The notes beneath the pieces were generated by a model. It made no database searches. It was not told the DNA's origin and saw only the letters and a list, made by a program, of their open reading frames with translations. Position numbers and translations under genes: made by a program. From Morella rubra (taxonomy: Eukaryota > Streptophyta > Magnoliopsida > Fagales > Myricaceae), in the NCBI GenBank assembly GCA_003952965.2, contig RXIC02000104.1, forward strand, positions 1 through 64,000: 64,000 nucleotides of DNA, read 5' to 3'. The stretch's first letter is position 1; each line of letters begins with the position of its first letter. Positions 11,120 to 23,853 of the stretch are shown here, piece by piece.

Positions 11120-12774
11120 CCATATGCTAAGCTTCACTTTACAAAATAGGTTGACATTTTGATAAAGAGGTCCATTTTTTTCCGTGGATTACAATTGTGT
11201 ATAACATTCAGATTATTGGAGTCAAAAACAACCACCAAGGTTTTAAGACAACCATAAGAGCCGGGACACAAAACAAACACAAGCTGACCACAAGGGCCAG
11301 GAGACAACACAAACCCACCACAAAGGGCGGAGCACGAAACCAACACAAACAGCCTTAATTAGCAAGGTCTTTGCAAATGCAAGTTATAGAACATTTTGTG
11401 TCTCTCCTCGAAAGACCGAGAGCCTAGTTCTATCCCCCTATTAAAATTGTTAACACATTAGTACCAGAAGTCCTGGATTAATTGCATACAAGTTCCACGG
11501 GGACATTCAACAAAAGAATATGCAGAGAAGTTCGTACTTAGAAGTGTAGCATCTGATTGAGGAACAATATCACTTGCAATTTTTCTTGTTGATTGCTTTC
11601 TTTGCATTGATTGATAACTATGGAACCATATGACCTTGCAAAACCATAATCGTACGAGGGATGGACAGGCCTCAGGTGCTTTCTAGCACACAACGCTGCT
11701 TAACACGCCCAAGCTTGGATACCAATTTCTTAGTTGGGTACTGATTTTTGTCTATAAATCGGTAGTTTAGAAGTGAAATACTTTTCGCAAGGTAAAGGGG
11801 CTCCCAAAAAGAAAAAATTATAAGCCAAAGTCTATAGGTCAGAGTTAACTGCAAATTAAGGGGGGTATGGCATCCAACCCTATGCTCCCCGATCTTCGAG
11901 TCGGCACGGCACGTACCAGACCATTCGACGAGCTTGTTAGCTAGGCGATTCTGCTGTCTAGGGATCCAAGTTTGGTTCCAGCAATATGCGTGATCACCAC
12001 AAGAAGTGAATAATCAAACACAATGACTTGTGTGTTGTACCTTCGTATTTTGCCAAAGGTACAACAAACAAGGAAAAACAGAGAGCCCCGAAAAAATGAT
12101 GACTTAAATTGTATATTAATCCCAAATGAATAAGAATCCACAGGCAAAGCTGCTCTTGTAACAATCAAATGCATTTTCCCTGGGCCTTTTTTTGTCTTTG
12201 GTGCAATCAAATATTCAGTAACTTACCAAAAAATATTCAGTAAAAATACGAGCGTGAAAAAGTGAAGAATAAAATAGCTTAAAGCACCTACTCTTAGAAC
12301 GGTCAATTGAGTACAAAACATAAAACAAAGGTACCTACACTAGAAAACATTTAATTCGAGACTAAAAAGGAGAAAAAAATATAAAAGCACCCATTATAAG
12401 AAAAGGTTACACATCATCCCTCTACAGAACCCAACCAAAAACCACCATCCTTCTACAGAAATGAGTGGGGCAAAGAGGACAAAAGAAGGGAAAAAAAAAA
12501 AAAAAATCATTACTAAGGAATAAAACGCCACATTGGTGGCTGGAGTTGGTAGATAAGCTGCTACAACAACACCAGTTCAGCTCCTCCTCCAGAAACGGCA
12601 AGCAGACTCAAAAAGCAATCACAGTAAGCGCCACCAGCACATTTTACATGCTTTTCACCAGCCAACCACCACTACAGCAAAATTATGAACTTTTAGAATC
12701 TCATAGAAGCCCTCAGTGTGAACCAGCCAGCAGGCTCTAGCTGCTGCCAATCCAGCCACCACTCGACAGCTGCA
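11120..12774. other. Intergenic DNA between tRNA-Gly and PP2A 3' end
   Basis: A degenerate tandem repeat occurs at about 11248-11351. The stretch just before 12775 is probably the PP2A 3' UTR on the minus strand. No other gene was recognised. Confidence 0.5.
11248..11351. repeat. Degenerate tandem repeat, about 3 units of 30-37 bp
   Basis: Three consecutive units share the pattern ACCACAAGGGCC(G/A)GGA followed by CACAAA-rich sequence. Each unit begins with AACCATAAGAGCC, ACCACAAGGGCC or ACCACAAAGGGC. It is preserved in the mirror at about 52925-53028. It has no coding frame of note. Confidence 0.5.
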
Positions 12775-12980
12775 TCATAGGAAGTAATCAGGTGTTCTCC
12801 GGGTTACATCTGGTTCTCCCCTCCTTGGAGCTGGCTCAAACTGCACCCAATCATGAACGTTGTCAAGTTCTTTGTCATGCAAACATAAACGCGCAACAGG
12901 CTTTCAAGATAAATACTGTCATATATGCATTGACATAGCATAAATGGTGGTCCAATGCCAGTACTCTTCACTGTGTAACA

Positions 12981-13018
12981 GAGAGAGAGAGGGAGAGGGA
13001 GAGAGAGAGAGAGAGAGA
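12981..13018. repeat. GA microsatellite in PP2A intron 10
   Basis: An interrupted (GA)n tract directly abuts the exon 10 donor on the left arm. The mirror tract (about 51258-51293) is shorter and has a different exon-proximal end. The length change and the altered splice site are therefore adjacent. Confidence 0.8.
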
Positions 13019-16000
13019 CCCCTGAATGAACGTGTGCCCTTGCAGTCATCAACTTCCAGGATGGATGCCATGTTTCCGCAGCGATAACAATAATTAGGCG
13101 CACTGAAAATCGTAACCACTTTTTGTTCCTGTCAAAAGTAATTCACATTAGAAGGCAAGCTGACCATCCCAAAAAAAAACACAGGCCAAGCAAAACCTCA
13201 AAATAGGGCTAAGTACTTACATGGCCCCAGTTATATCCTTCCATAACCAGCTGGTGAGCTCTGGCAATCAGCTTTAGGTTATTAGTATGGTTAAACTGCT
13301 CAGATATATCCTGCAAGGTATACAAGCAAACAGTTCAACAAAGCTGGAAATTAACAGCGACAGCAGGATTTGCCAAAATAAACAGAGTGAATTACCTGGC
13401 CAAAAGTGTATCCAGCACCCCTGGGTGAGATACCCCAACCACAGCGATCATCTGGGTCAGACCATAAAAGATCACACATGGGTCCCTCATGAGGAACTTC
13501 TTGAACACGGTCAAAATTACGAATGTTATCAAGGGTTTCAATGGAAGGAGACAATCCACCATGCAGACAAAATATTTCAGATTCGACCTTCAAAAGAGAA
13601 GGCAAAGTTACTGTATGATCGAGTATATTAACACTCACAATGGACTGCAATGTATACAACATTATTTATTTATAACCTACAATAATCAAAAACCAAAAGC
13701 CCACCCTCAATTACATTACAGCTAAACCAGATGTAGAAGTATATTGCAGAAACAAAAAACCCACATAGAGATCAAGTTTTTAAGGGGCAACAAGCTCCCA
13801 CAAAGAATAGTAACAAATTCTTTAGCAAAAAGTGAAACTCACCAAATAAATATACAAGTTTATGCAACCAATGCTCTTCCTAAGCACGATGAGTGTGATC
13901 AATGCTCTTAGCATCAAAGAGCTTGTGTTGATGCTTTCACACAGGATTACAAGGAGGGGGAAGTACACAATAGCAGTGCAGTTGGGCATTCCAGTGGTCA
14001 ACCAATATAACACTTGTATCATGCTCGGTATGTTAACAACCATGACCATGCTTTAGTAATCACAAGGAGGCTGGAAGAAGCATCTATCATTTCTTATAAA
14101 AAAAAATTCAAAGATAACAATTTGCATGAATCCTTTTGAAAAGCAATAGTTTCACCCATTCAACGCTGGCTCAACAGAGCTTCATCATAACTATTTGGGA
14201 TCACCTACATACAAATGGTTCCTTACAATTATTCTTTTTTATATACCAGAAGAAAGATGCCAAAGGTTATGTACACTACCAACTCAGATGGAACAGATAT
14301 CTGATAGGATCATCCTTCAACAGGCATTTAAAGCTCCATGAAAATGGGATTTTTAACTATACTAACCAATGCTGTCAGCGGAAAATAGTCAAACAAATCT
14401 GTAAAGATCTTCCAAACATTGGCATTGCCATACCTGAAAAAAGGAACCAAGGAAGAAATTACCTTTAGAGATTCCAAACAAGATAGTAATCAGCCAAAAC
14501 AAAAGAGCTGGAAATGGATGAGAGCAGAGGTAGGATTTACAAGTACGAGACTAGCACCCTATCTGAAAAGTAACATGTTTCTAAAATAGTAACGCTAGTA
14601 ATACTGCACAAATTATGTCAGGTCTCGCTACTTGAGTTCCATTTTAGTGGTAGTTATCAACCTTGTCGAGTATAATTTCAGTTGTATTTATGAACAAAGC
14701 ATGATGCATTCCTCAGGAATTTTCCACTCTTAAAAAGACTGGGCACATGTCAGTCATTTAACACTCTTTACATTACAATAAACATAAAAATTCACTGCAG
14801 TCATCTATCTCTTCACTTTTTCGCCAACTCCTATAACCAAAATTTTGGTTTTGCAAACACCACCTAAGACAAACTTCTGAAAACTTCTTAGGCTCCAATT
14901 GGTAGGAACACAATGGGAAGAGTCAGGCAGAAAAATAAAATAGGGATTTCCATCATCAGCATTTGATAGAAAAGTGGAGGGAAGAAAAGTAGATCTCATT
15001 TTCCCTTGATTTGTAAAGATGAAGAATGAGGAGGAAAGAGAATCTGATTGTAGTTACTAATATACCAGTCCATTACAAACAGAATAATTTCTAGAACAAC
15101 AAGGATGAGTACAATTAGAAGAAACATAACATCCTGCATAACCACCCATTTCTTTGCAATTTGGGAAAATTAAGAAGTATGGCCCAAGTAGAAAAACATA
15201 ATTTACCCTCCTTTTTCCTTCCTCTATTCTCCATCCCTCCCCTTTTCCTACCTACCTATTAGAGAGGTTGCTCATATTCTAAGAAGCAACGTAAAAGAAT
15301 ACATGGGCAGAGCAAAGCCCAGGGGCCCACCAAACGAAAAAATAAATTCGATGCCAAAGGGTCCAACTAAAAGTTTTGGGATACGAGGAGCGAAGACCCT
15401 TGGATATTGTAAGAATACGTGCAAGGGTACAAAGGGATTTCCATAGACAGGGATAAAGGTGTAGGACTATATATATAGTAACCCTAGTCCTAATGAATAT
15501 AGGAGAAAACAGTGCCCTCTCTGTGGATGAATCTTTTTCTTCTCTCTTATTCAACATAATTGCTTCTAACTATTACTGAAATCATACGACCAAGACCATT
15601 GAAGAAAGAAACCAAAAGAGAAAGGCGAAAAAGATAGGCAGAGAATTTCAAGCTAGAGCCTTGAACTATAGTCAAAAGTGACCCATCATGCATTCCTGTA
15701 ACAGTCACGAAATGATCTCCCATAAAACAGAAGATGCCAAAAGAACTCACTTGCGAAGGCACTCATCATAGAATCCATAGACTTGAGTAATCTGCAATGA
15801 GGAACATAAGGCATAATAAGCATAACCAACTCAATGGTACAATTAACTGTATGAAAACCATGAAAGTAGCACCATAGAAGAGTCAACCAAAAATTGCATT
15901 ACACCTTACAACCCACATGGGAAAACGGATGGAACCCCAAAATGAACCTCCTAATAACAATAAAACAACAGCTTTACGACCAGCTCCTACTACCACAATG

Positions 16001-16706
16001 ACATTTACAATGATATTACTATCAGAAGGAAACCACTACAATGATCTATCAGAAGACTAAAAATTAAGCTATGAGAACATTAAATCAAAACTATACCTGA
16101 CGGCTTTCATGATTTCCTCTCAGAATAGTAATCCGTTGTGGATAACGTACTTTCAGAGCCACCAGAAGCTGAATAAAGGAGTCAATCAGTACCAAAACAG
16201 TACTTGCAACTCAAAAGTTTCACCAAGCTAAATAAACACCTTGAATACAAAATAAGAGCAGGAAGAATATCCAATTGTACAGCATCATCAATTGCAACCT
16301 ACAAACTGTCATGTTTTACTTGATTCTTAGTTTCAGCAAAGTGACAGTGGAAATTATAATATGTTGACTACCACAGACATCATAAAGGGAAATATAAGAA
16401 AAATTGCCACTTAATCAATTGTGCAACCCCTCATTCCCCGCGCAGCAGCATATGCAACAAAATGGACAGCCTTGTGAATGAATGAGACTACGATTTACAA
16501 TCTCTAATTGAACCAAATATCTTTCCTCAACTTAATGTCCAACACAACCAATGTTAACAATATTGACTTTCACTTAGGAAGCATATAAAGCTCTGCATGT
16601 TGGATAAAAAATCTGAGTTCAACAGAAACATTATTGTGCCAAGTTTCCAGAAAGACTTTTTTAGTTGGTAAAGAATAGAAATCTTCAAACAGATATCACA
16701 AAGCTA

Positions 16707-16802
<96 letters not shown>

Positions 16803-17878
16803 CTACGAACAAAAACATGCAACCAGAAATGAATATTAAAGTCGTCAATGGTAACTGATTAAGACTTCCAAGCAAAGACAAGCGAGATGACAGGAAACCA
16901 AAGTTAAGGCAAGAACCCTACCAGGGAAAAATAAATGCATAGACACACATTCAAAATTTAACTAAAGAGTGTTAAGATGAAACTGTCACATCTTGTAGGC
17001 CCAATTGGGGAGAGAAAAGGATAGAAATATTTGCTAAGACAAACACAGCAGATGGCTATTAAAAAGATAATAGTTCATAACACATTATAGGGATGCATAT
17101 CCTATTTGTTACAGAGCATAAAAAACTGGCATTACAATTATTGACTATGCCACAAAAATTTGGAGGCCCACAATCTAATTGATGAAAAGTTTTGGATAAA
17201 GACGTAGACCAAAATTAATCATATAAAATAGATGTTATCATTTAAATTACGAAATACCATTCTCCAAACAAAGTTTTTTGGTGAATTTATTGAAGGAAAC
17301 TCCCAATCTCTAAAGTGAGCAATTTTCAAAGGCAGTTAAATCACAATTCCCATCACCAAAATCTCAAGCTGTGATTAATCACCATTACTGCAGCAAGTGT
17401 AACATGAGCAGAATGTTGTCAGGCCCAGTCAGACTAATACCTTCCCTCCAATGCGAAAAAGCTCTGCAAGATCATGGAACTGGCCATGAATATCACCACA
17501 AATCGTAACAGGACTTTTCACAGGCTGCAGTGCCAAAAAAGAAAAGATTACTGCTTGCAATCTCCCTAAAAAACAAAAGCTAAAAACCTGATGAAGCAAC
17601 AAAAATAAAGCATGCGTGCAAAACAGCAGCAGAAACGCATTGAAAATATGTAACATCCACACAAGAGACGGAAAATACAGTACATAGGAATAGCAACATG
17701 CATACTAAAACGCAATTCATCCAAGAAATCTGACTTTTGTGTAGAAGTTTATAACTAATGAAAGTTCCTGCAGAAGGAATACTTACCGTGATGCTATTTT
17801 TCATCAAATAGCAATTCCGCAATACTGTGGGAAGTGACCTCAGAACATATTAAAACTACCTCTCTGTAAAAGCTAAAA

Positions 17879-18106
17879 TTTAGGGCATGTTTTTTTTGGT
17901 AAATTTTAAGATTTTAAGTATGATGTGAATATTTAGGAGATGTTGGAGTTTTATTGTATTTGTGTAGAAGTTGTTGAATAGTATTGATGTTGTAAAAAAA
18001 GTAATGTTGAGTTGTATTGGTATTTGTGTAGAAGTAATGCTGGGATTGTAATTTTAGAGGTTGGATTCAAATTCTAAAAATTTCACCAAAACGAACATGC
18101 TCTAAA
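17879..18106. mobile_element. MITE in PP2A intron 2
   Basis: The left end is TTTAGGGCATGTTTTTTTTGG and the complement of the right end is TTTAGAGCATGTTCGTTTTGG, continuing as GT(A/G)AAATTTTTA. The ends are thus inverted repeats over about 30 bases. The interior has two direct copies of TGTGTAGAAGT. The length of about 228 bp, the lack of coding capacity and the intron position suit a non-autonomous DNA transposon; the superfamily is not certain. Confidence 0.7.
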
Positions 18107-19232
18107 TTCTCTCCTTGTAGAAAGGAAAAACATAGAATAAAATATCAGCCACAATCTCAGCTACTAAGCTAAAATTCAATAATATACAAATGCTGCAACA
18201 ACAGTTTCCAAACTAAGGAAAAATTGTAAGTGAAATGCCACGAAAGATATTCTTGAACTACTGAAACATCATGAACAAAGAAGATTACTCCTCCATCATT
18301 AATTAGCCACCAATAAGCTCAAAGTAACCAGTGGCAGTTGAAATGTTCTTTCACAATTGTAACCAGCCTATGCACATCTCTGATTATTAAGACCAAACGT
18401 CAAGAATCTTGTTACGTGAAAACAGGTTGTCAGTGCAAACAACTTTAAACGTATGCCAAGCGAGATCAAGCCACAAAATGAAGAATACTTATCCAAAGAG
18501 TATTCACATACAAAACGCAACTATTTATACAGCACATAAGAATAGATCAAGAGACACACCTGGACATTACTTTCTTCCATTAATATCTCCTTAGCCTTAT
18601 CACAAAGAACTCGTACCTACACCAACATAACAAATTAGTAACTGTTATTGATGAGTGGCTTCTACTGAGGGTAGGAAAAGCATTTGCTCATAGAAAATCT
18701 CAGAACGCAAAGAGAAGGTCTTGAGGGTAGTGCAAGGAGAAAAAATAATCAAAGGTCCATCAACAAGTGTTGAAAACAACATCCTGCAGTATTGGAGCAA
18801 ACAATGCAATGTTTAACAGTTATAAAAACAACACACAACACAAAAAACCCATCAACTAAAGCTACAGATAATAAAAGCCCACGCTTACTGATCATAACAA
18901 TTAACATTGGCATGCAGCTTTTAAAGTAAAGAGCTCAAAATAACCTAGTGATGGTTTTCTACCACTTCAGTCCTCAAGAATCAATAGGTACCCAGCAATC
19001 AGCGAGAAATGCACTGCTAAGATCTTGAAATACCCCTTGAGTTTTGCCCACCCTGAGCCAAACAATGCAATCTTTGTACCAAAACATATTTCCATATGCC
19101 ATCCTTCAGAATATTTTAACACCCGAAAGTGCAGTAGTTTGAAGAAGCACGAACACGTTGTGCTATTAGATTCCAGAGCAATGAACTCTAAAATGACACC
19201 AAATTAACCGAATCATCCCCACCGAATGTGCA

Positions 19233-19246
19233 CCCCCCCCCCCCCC
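19233..19246. repeat. C14 homopolymer
   Basis: A run of 14 C lies in PP2A intron 1. The mirror has 13 G (45022-45034). It is one of several homopolymers that differ between the arms. Confidence 0.85.
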
Positions 19247-20618
19247 TTCAAAAGTCTCCAGTGATTAGGAGAGGGGAAAAAAGGTTTACAAGCCACCTAT
19301 GCTAGAACCAATATTGCGAGGCAAAAATGGACCAACATTTTGCATCAAAAACCCACAACGACCCAAATTGTCATCTGGTTTTACAAAGAAGCCAAGAGAA
19401 TTTCACGCGGGAACTAGAATTTTAGTTTCATTGGTCTTTGTAACCTCCTATTAGCCCACACACACCCAAAAACAAACCTACGACTGAAAACACAAGCAGA
19501 AGGCGGAGAAAAGGCTCCATTTGACCACACCCTTCAACGGATCTGATCCAAAGCCCGTCACCGAAAGGTTCCCCAAAAAAACCCTAATTCATCTATTCTC
19601 GCAGATCATGCCCATATCACGCACACACTCGAAAACACAAAATTAGTTCGATCTCGCCGGCAATAAAACGCAAAAGAATCAAATCCAATCCGATATGTTT
19701 CAAGATAAAGGAAAACACAGATCAGAACCAGCCAAATACAGCAAAAATCTCAAAACTCAACACCAGAGAGAGAGAGAGAGAGAGAATCAGGAGGCCGAGG
19801 AGCACCTCTTGCTCGGACAAGGGCTTGCACTGCATGAGCTGTGAAATCTGCTCATCCAGGTTTCCATGCGAGTTCGAAGGGACCGAATCCATGCTCTCCT
19901 CCTCCTCCGCCCTCTTCTTCTTCCTCCTTCCTCAAAAAGCACCGTCTCACGGATCAAGATCCCTCAGAACCTCGCCCCAACTCCACAAACACAAGATCTT
20001 CGAAGATTCTAGCTTAACTAGTCTCCCCCTTCTCCTGCTCCACTTCTTTCTTCTTCCCGTAGTTCCAGAGAGAGAAAATGAAGCCCTAGAGAGTGGTGGA
20101 GAAACCAAAATGGTTGCTTTTGTGTCTTTCCGAGCTTCTTTTTGGGGAGAAAATTGTTTTTGCGGTTTAAAATTTAGCAGAAAATGAGATAAGTAAGCAG
20201 TCTTTATTCTCGGATACAGCGCGTGAAGGTAAGAGGCGCATGGAGGACACGTGGCAGGCTTTGATTAGAGAACGAAATTACTAGATCAGTGATGGCGCGT
20301 GGGGCTTAAGGGAAAGTGTTTCGTTTAAGATTGTGGACGAAAATGCTTGTATTTTAGGAAAGAGATCGTAGAGAGACTGGCGCCTGTGCAGGTGACCTGT
20401 CTGTTCCTTCGTATATATAAAATATCCTGAATTATTTTAAAATTAAAAAAAAAAAAATAGAAGAAAAAAAGGTAAGAGAAAAGACGAGCTTGTCGTCATA
20501 AGAGACATGTATTTATATATTATATATATAATACGAATTGTTTTTTAACATGAATCTGTCTTTAATTTTCATTTTATTGGTAAATCACAATTGGTTAGAG
20601 TATTTATTAGATAAATAA

Positions 20619-20660
20619 GAGAGAGAGAGAGAGAGAGAGATATAATATATATATATATAT
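20619..20660. repeat. Compound (GA)n-(TA)n microsatellite
   Basis: About 22 bases of GA repeat are followed by about 20 bases of TA repeat. The mirror copy lies at about 43610-43651 and differs slightly in length and order at the TA end. Confidence 0.8.
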
Positions 20661-21941
20661 AAAAGAATTTTTTTAACATTGAATCTGCCTTTTTTTGTTT
20701 CATTTTCTTAGTAAATCAAAATTGGTTACCGTATTTATTCGATAAATAAGATACAATTATGATCATGTTTAGAAAAATTAAAGAATTTCGTTATAATTTA
20801 TATTAACTGACTTCAAAAAAATAATTCCTACATATATTCAATGCTGAATTGAGTAACATATATTTGATAATCTCTTGCTCGCTCTTGTTAGTCGTATTTA
20901 ATAATTGTTCAATTAATAAATAAAAATTTATACCTTAAAATGTTGAATATTGTATTTTTTTCATTGAGTTGTGTATTTTTTTTTTTTCATTTGGGTTTTT
21001 TAGGGACCTTTTGAAAAGCTATGTTTGGTTGTGTATTGAAATAATTTTTCCTCATGTTTAAGTAAAAAAATTTAGATGTACTTTTTTATAAGTTTTTTAA
21101 AAATGGAGGGATTCGAATAAAATATAAATTTTGCAATACATTCTCTTAGAGAATGTGAAAATTTACTTACCCAAAAACAATGTGAAAACTATTAGAGTGT
21201 ATATGAATTTTTATGGTTTTTTGTCATGAAAAATAAGATAAAATGACGAAAAGGAAATTTTCTTTGGGATTAAAAATAATTTTAGAAGAAAATATTGTAT
21301 TTGGATGAAAAATTTATTTTGAAACCAACAAAATATTTAAAAAACACGTAACTAAACACAACCCAAAAGGTATGACATTGAAAGTATGACATTGAAAGTG
21401 GCATAATTATCCGTAGTCTTGTAGTATTGACAAGCTGAAAAAAAAAACCCTTAAATAAGAAAAGATACATCTCAGTACTTGTTGATCATGTTTGATTAAA
21501 ATATAATCCTTCCGTTTATCTTCGTCTCTTTTAATAACTGTAATTCTGCTCGCGTGTTAAGGAGAATGATCCGATTTTAACGAAAACATGATTAAAGTGA
21601 TCTAGATGTATTTTTCTGACCTTATCATTTTTTTAAACTTTTCAATATCACAATTAGTAGGACTGTAATTACTCCTTAATGGCTAATTGAGATATCATAA
21701 AATTGCGCACAGCACACTGTGTGCATCTAATGAAATTTCTGTTGTGTTAATTTGGCTGTAATTCCCTCTATATTGTCTTTAGGGACAGAGTAGGCAATTG
21801 TGTGGGATGTTTGGTTTGTATGCTGCTAAGAAAAAAAATATATAATTAAATTAAATTAAATTTCAGCCATTCCATTTGTTGTTATGCATTTACTAAATTG
21901 CTTGAGTTATTAGGAGACTAATGTACATGATTTGAAAATTA

Positions 21942-22134
21942 ACATGGCGTTTGGGAACAAAATTTTAGTAAAATTTTAAGGTAAAATTTTAGAAGTTGGT
22001 AAAAAGGTAAAAAAAGATAATGAAAAAATTGGTGAAAAAAGTTTGTAAAAAAGTGAAGAAGGAGAAATTTTTGTAATGATGATAAAATTTTAACTCTTTT
22101 AAGAGTTAAAATTTTGATTTGTCAAATGCCATGT
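21942..22134. mobile_element. MITE with ACATGGC ends
   Basis: The left end is ACATGGCGTTTGGGAACAAA followed by ATTTTA. The complement of the right end is ACATGGCATTTGACAAATCA followed by AAATTTTA. The element is 193 bp, AT-rich and non-coding. Its A-run lengths differ between the arms. No clear target-site duplication was identified. Confidence 0.7.
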
Positions 22135-22428
22135 AAGAAAACTTACTGTTAGAAGACTAATACACTTTCTTTAATAAGCGCTAGATTGTTTTCTAATTTC
22201 TCTTACTCAATCTTTTTTTTTTTCTCTTTTTCTTTTTAATGTTATCTTCTACTTTATCATCAATCAACCTATACTAGTTTCAAAAAATTATTTTGGCCTA
22301 ATTACACCATATATCCTTGTGATATTCAAATGTGACAAATTAGTCCCTTCAATAAATTGATCCATGATGTTCTCTTTTTCGAAAAAGCTAGTCTCTCCAT
22401 AAAGTTGGAGTCAATGGATTAACAAATG

Positions 22429-23227
22429 TAGGGGTGATCACGTTTAGGCCGGAATCGACCAAGCCGACCCGAACCGGCCCGAACTGACTGGGGCGGCCGA
22501 TTTTGGGCCAGCCCGATTCGACTGTAGGTCCCAACTTATTCAGAACCATGAACCGAACCGAACTGAGGTTATAGGGGTATTTTCACATTATTTTATTTTT
22601 TTCCCTCGATGCCCCTCTCATAGTTCACACTTCTCCCCTTTCTCTCAAATTTGAAACCCTAGCTGCCCCCCCAACCGCCCAACACCCCAGTCGACATTGT
22701 CTCACACACACACTCTATCTCTCTAGCTCTCTCTATGTTGTGGATGGTTGCGATTTTGTTGTTGTCAGTGGTTAATTGTGGATGGTTGCTTTGAGTTTTA
22801 GTGGTTGTAGATTTACGATTTAAGTTCTTGGATGTTGATTTGCTCCGAGTATTTCTCATATTTCTTGGCTGTTGATTTGCTCTGCTTTTGCAATTCGCCC
22901 TGTAAATTGCATCTGTCATTTCTCATCTCAAATACGCAGTGTCTATTCTTTTGCTATGCACTCCAGATCAAGAGCTTTTTTTTTTCTTGCAAGAGTTGTT
23001 CAGATTTTTGCTTGTTTTAGAGTATGTTAGAATCTAACACCGACCAAAGCTAAAATCACTCTCTCTCTTTGGTCGACCAAACATCGACCGAAGCCGACTG
23101 CCGTTGGTCCGATCGGTCCCTTTCTCCTTCGGCGCAGTTGTTAGCCTATATTTTTTAGCAACCGAACCCTTCGGTTCAATTACAAGCAGAAGTTGAAAAC
23201 CGCGCGAGGGGTCGGTTTTCAGCCCTA
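22429..23227. mobile_element. Non-autonomous hAT-like element (about 0.8 kb)
   Basis: The ends are TAGGGGTG (22429) and CAGCCCTA (23227), an imperfect inverted repeat with the hAT look. The flanking octamers AACAAATG and TACGAATG agree at 6 of 8 positions, which suits an aged 8-bp hAT target-site duplication. The subterminal parts are GC-rich with repeated CCGAACCGA/CCGACC words, unlike the surroundings. No transposase frame is present, so it would need to be mobilised in trans. Confidence 0.65.
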
Positions 23228-23819
23228 TACGAATGTGCCAAATGTTATCCAACTAGAATATGACGCGAGTTAGGATTGAACACCAATACCAGTGTTGTGC
23301 CAATTAACCAGCATCGCCACCTATACCTAATATCTCCAAGAGCCGTGATATTCATTGCCCCACAGCTTTTGTATTTTTTAATATATATTTTTTATTGTTT
23401 TTAAGGAGAAACATCACCATTCCATTTAAAAAGGCTTTTTTTTTAAAAAAAAAAAATCTTTCTTTTTAAAAATCTTTGTTGTCCCTTCCTCTCCCTCCCT
23501 AGTTGACTTGTCCCCAAGCCTCTCCTCTCCTCTCTTTATCTTTCTCTCTCACTCGCACCATTGCACTTCACATATCGCACCCATAGTCCCAATCCTTCAG
23601 ATTTATCTCTCAGTTCTCTCTCAATTCTCCCTCTCCATCTCATTGTTGGTTTTCTGCTACAGGTACCACTAAAGCTTAAGGGTGAGAAAAATTTCTGGCA
23701 CCAGTTCCGACCTTTTCCAATATCGAAATCGAATACCTATTTGCAAGTTTTCCAGTTTCAGCGTTAATTTATTTATTTAACATTTCAGCCTTTTTTTTTT
23801 TTTTAAAAAAAAAAAAACG

Positions 23820-23853
23820 TAAGTGACCTAGGCCTTTTTGACCCAGGTCACTT
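23820..23853. repeat. Short perfect-type hairpin
   Basis: AAGTGACCTAGG and, after a 10-base spacer, CCCAGGTCACTT form a 12-bp stem with one mismatch, next to an A/T homopolymer junction. It may be part of an unrecognised element. Confidence 0.6.

Noticed and set aside
15270-15560. Possible solo LTR fragment in PP2A intron 6 (TGTTGAATAAGAGAGA-like end on the minus strand).
   Set aside because: No matching second terminus, primer-binding site or target-site duplication could be found by eye, so it is not called.
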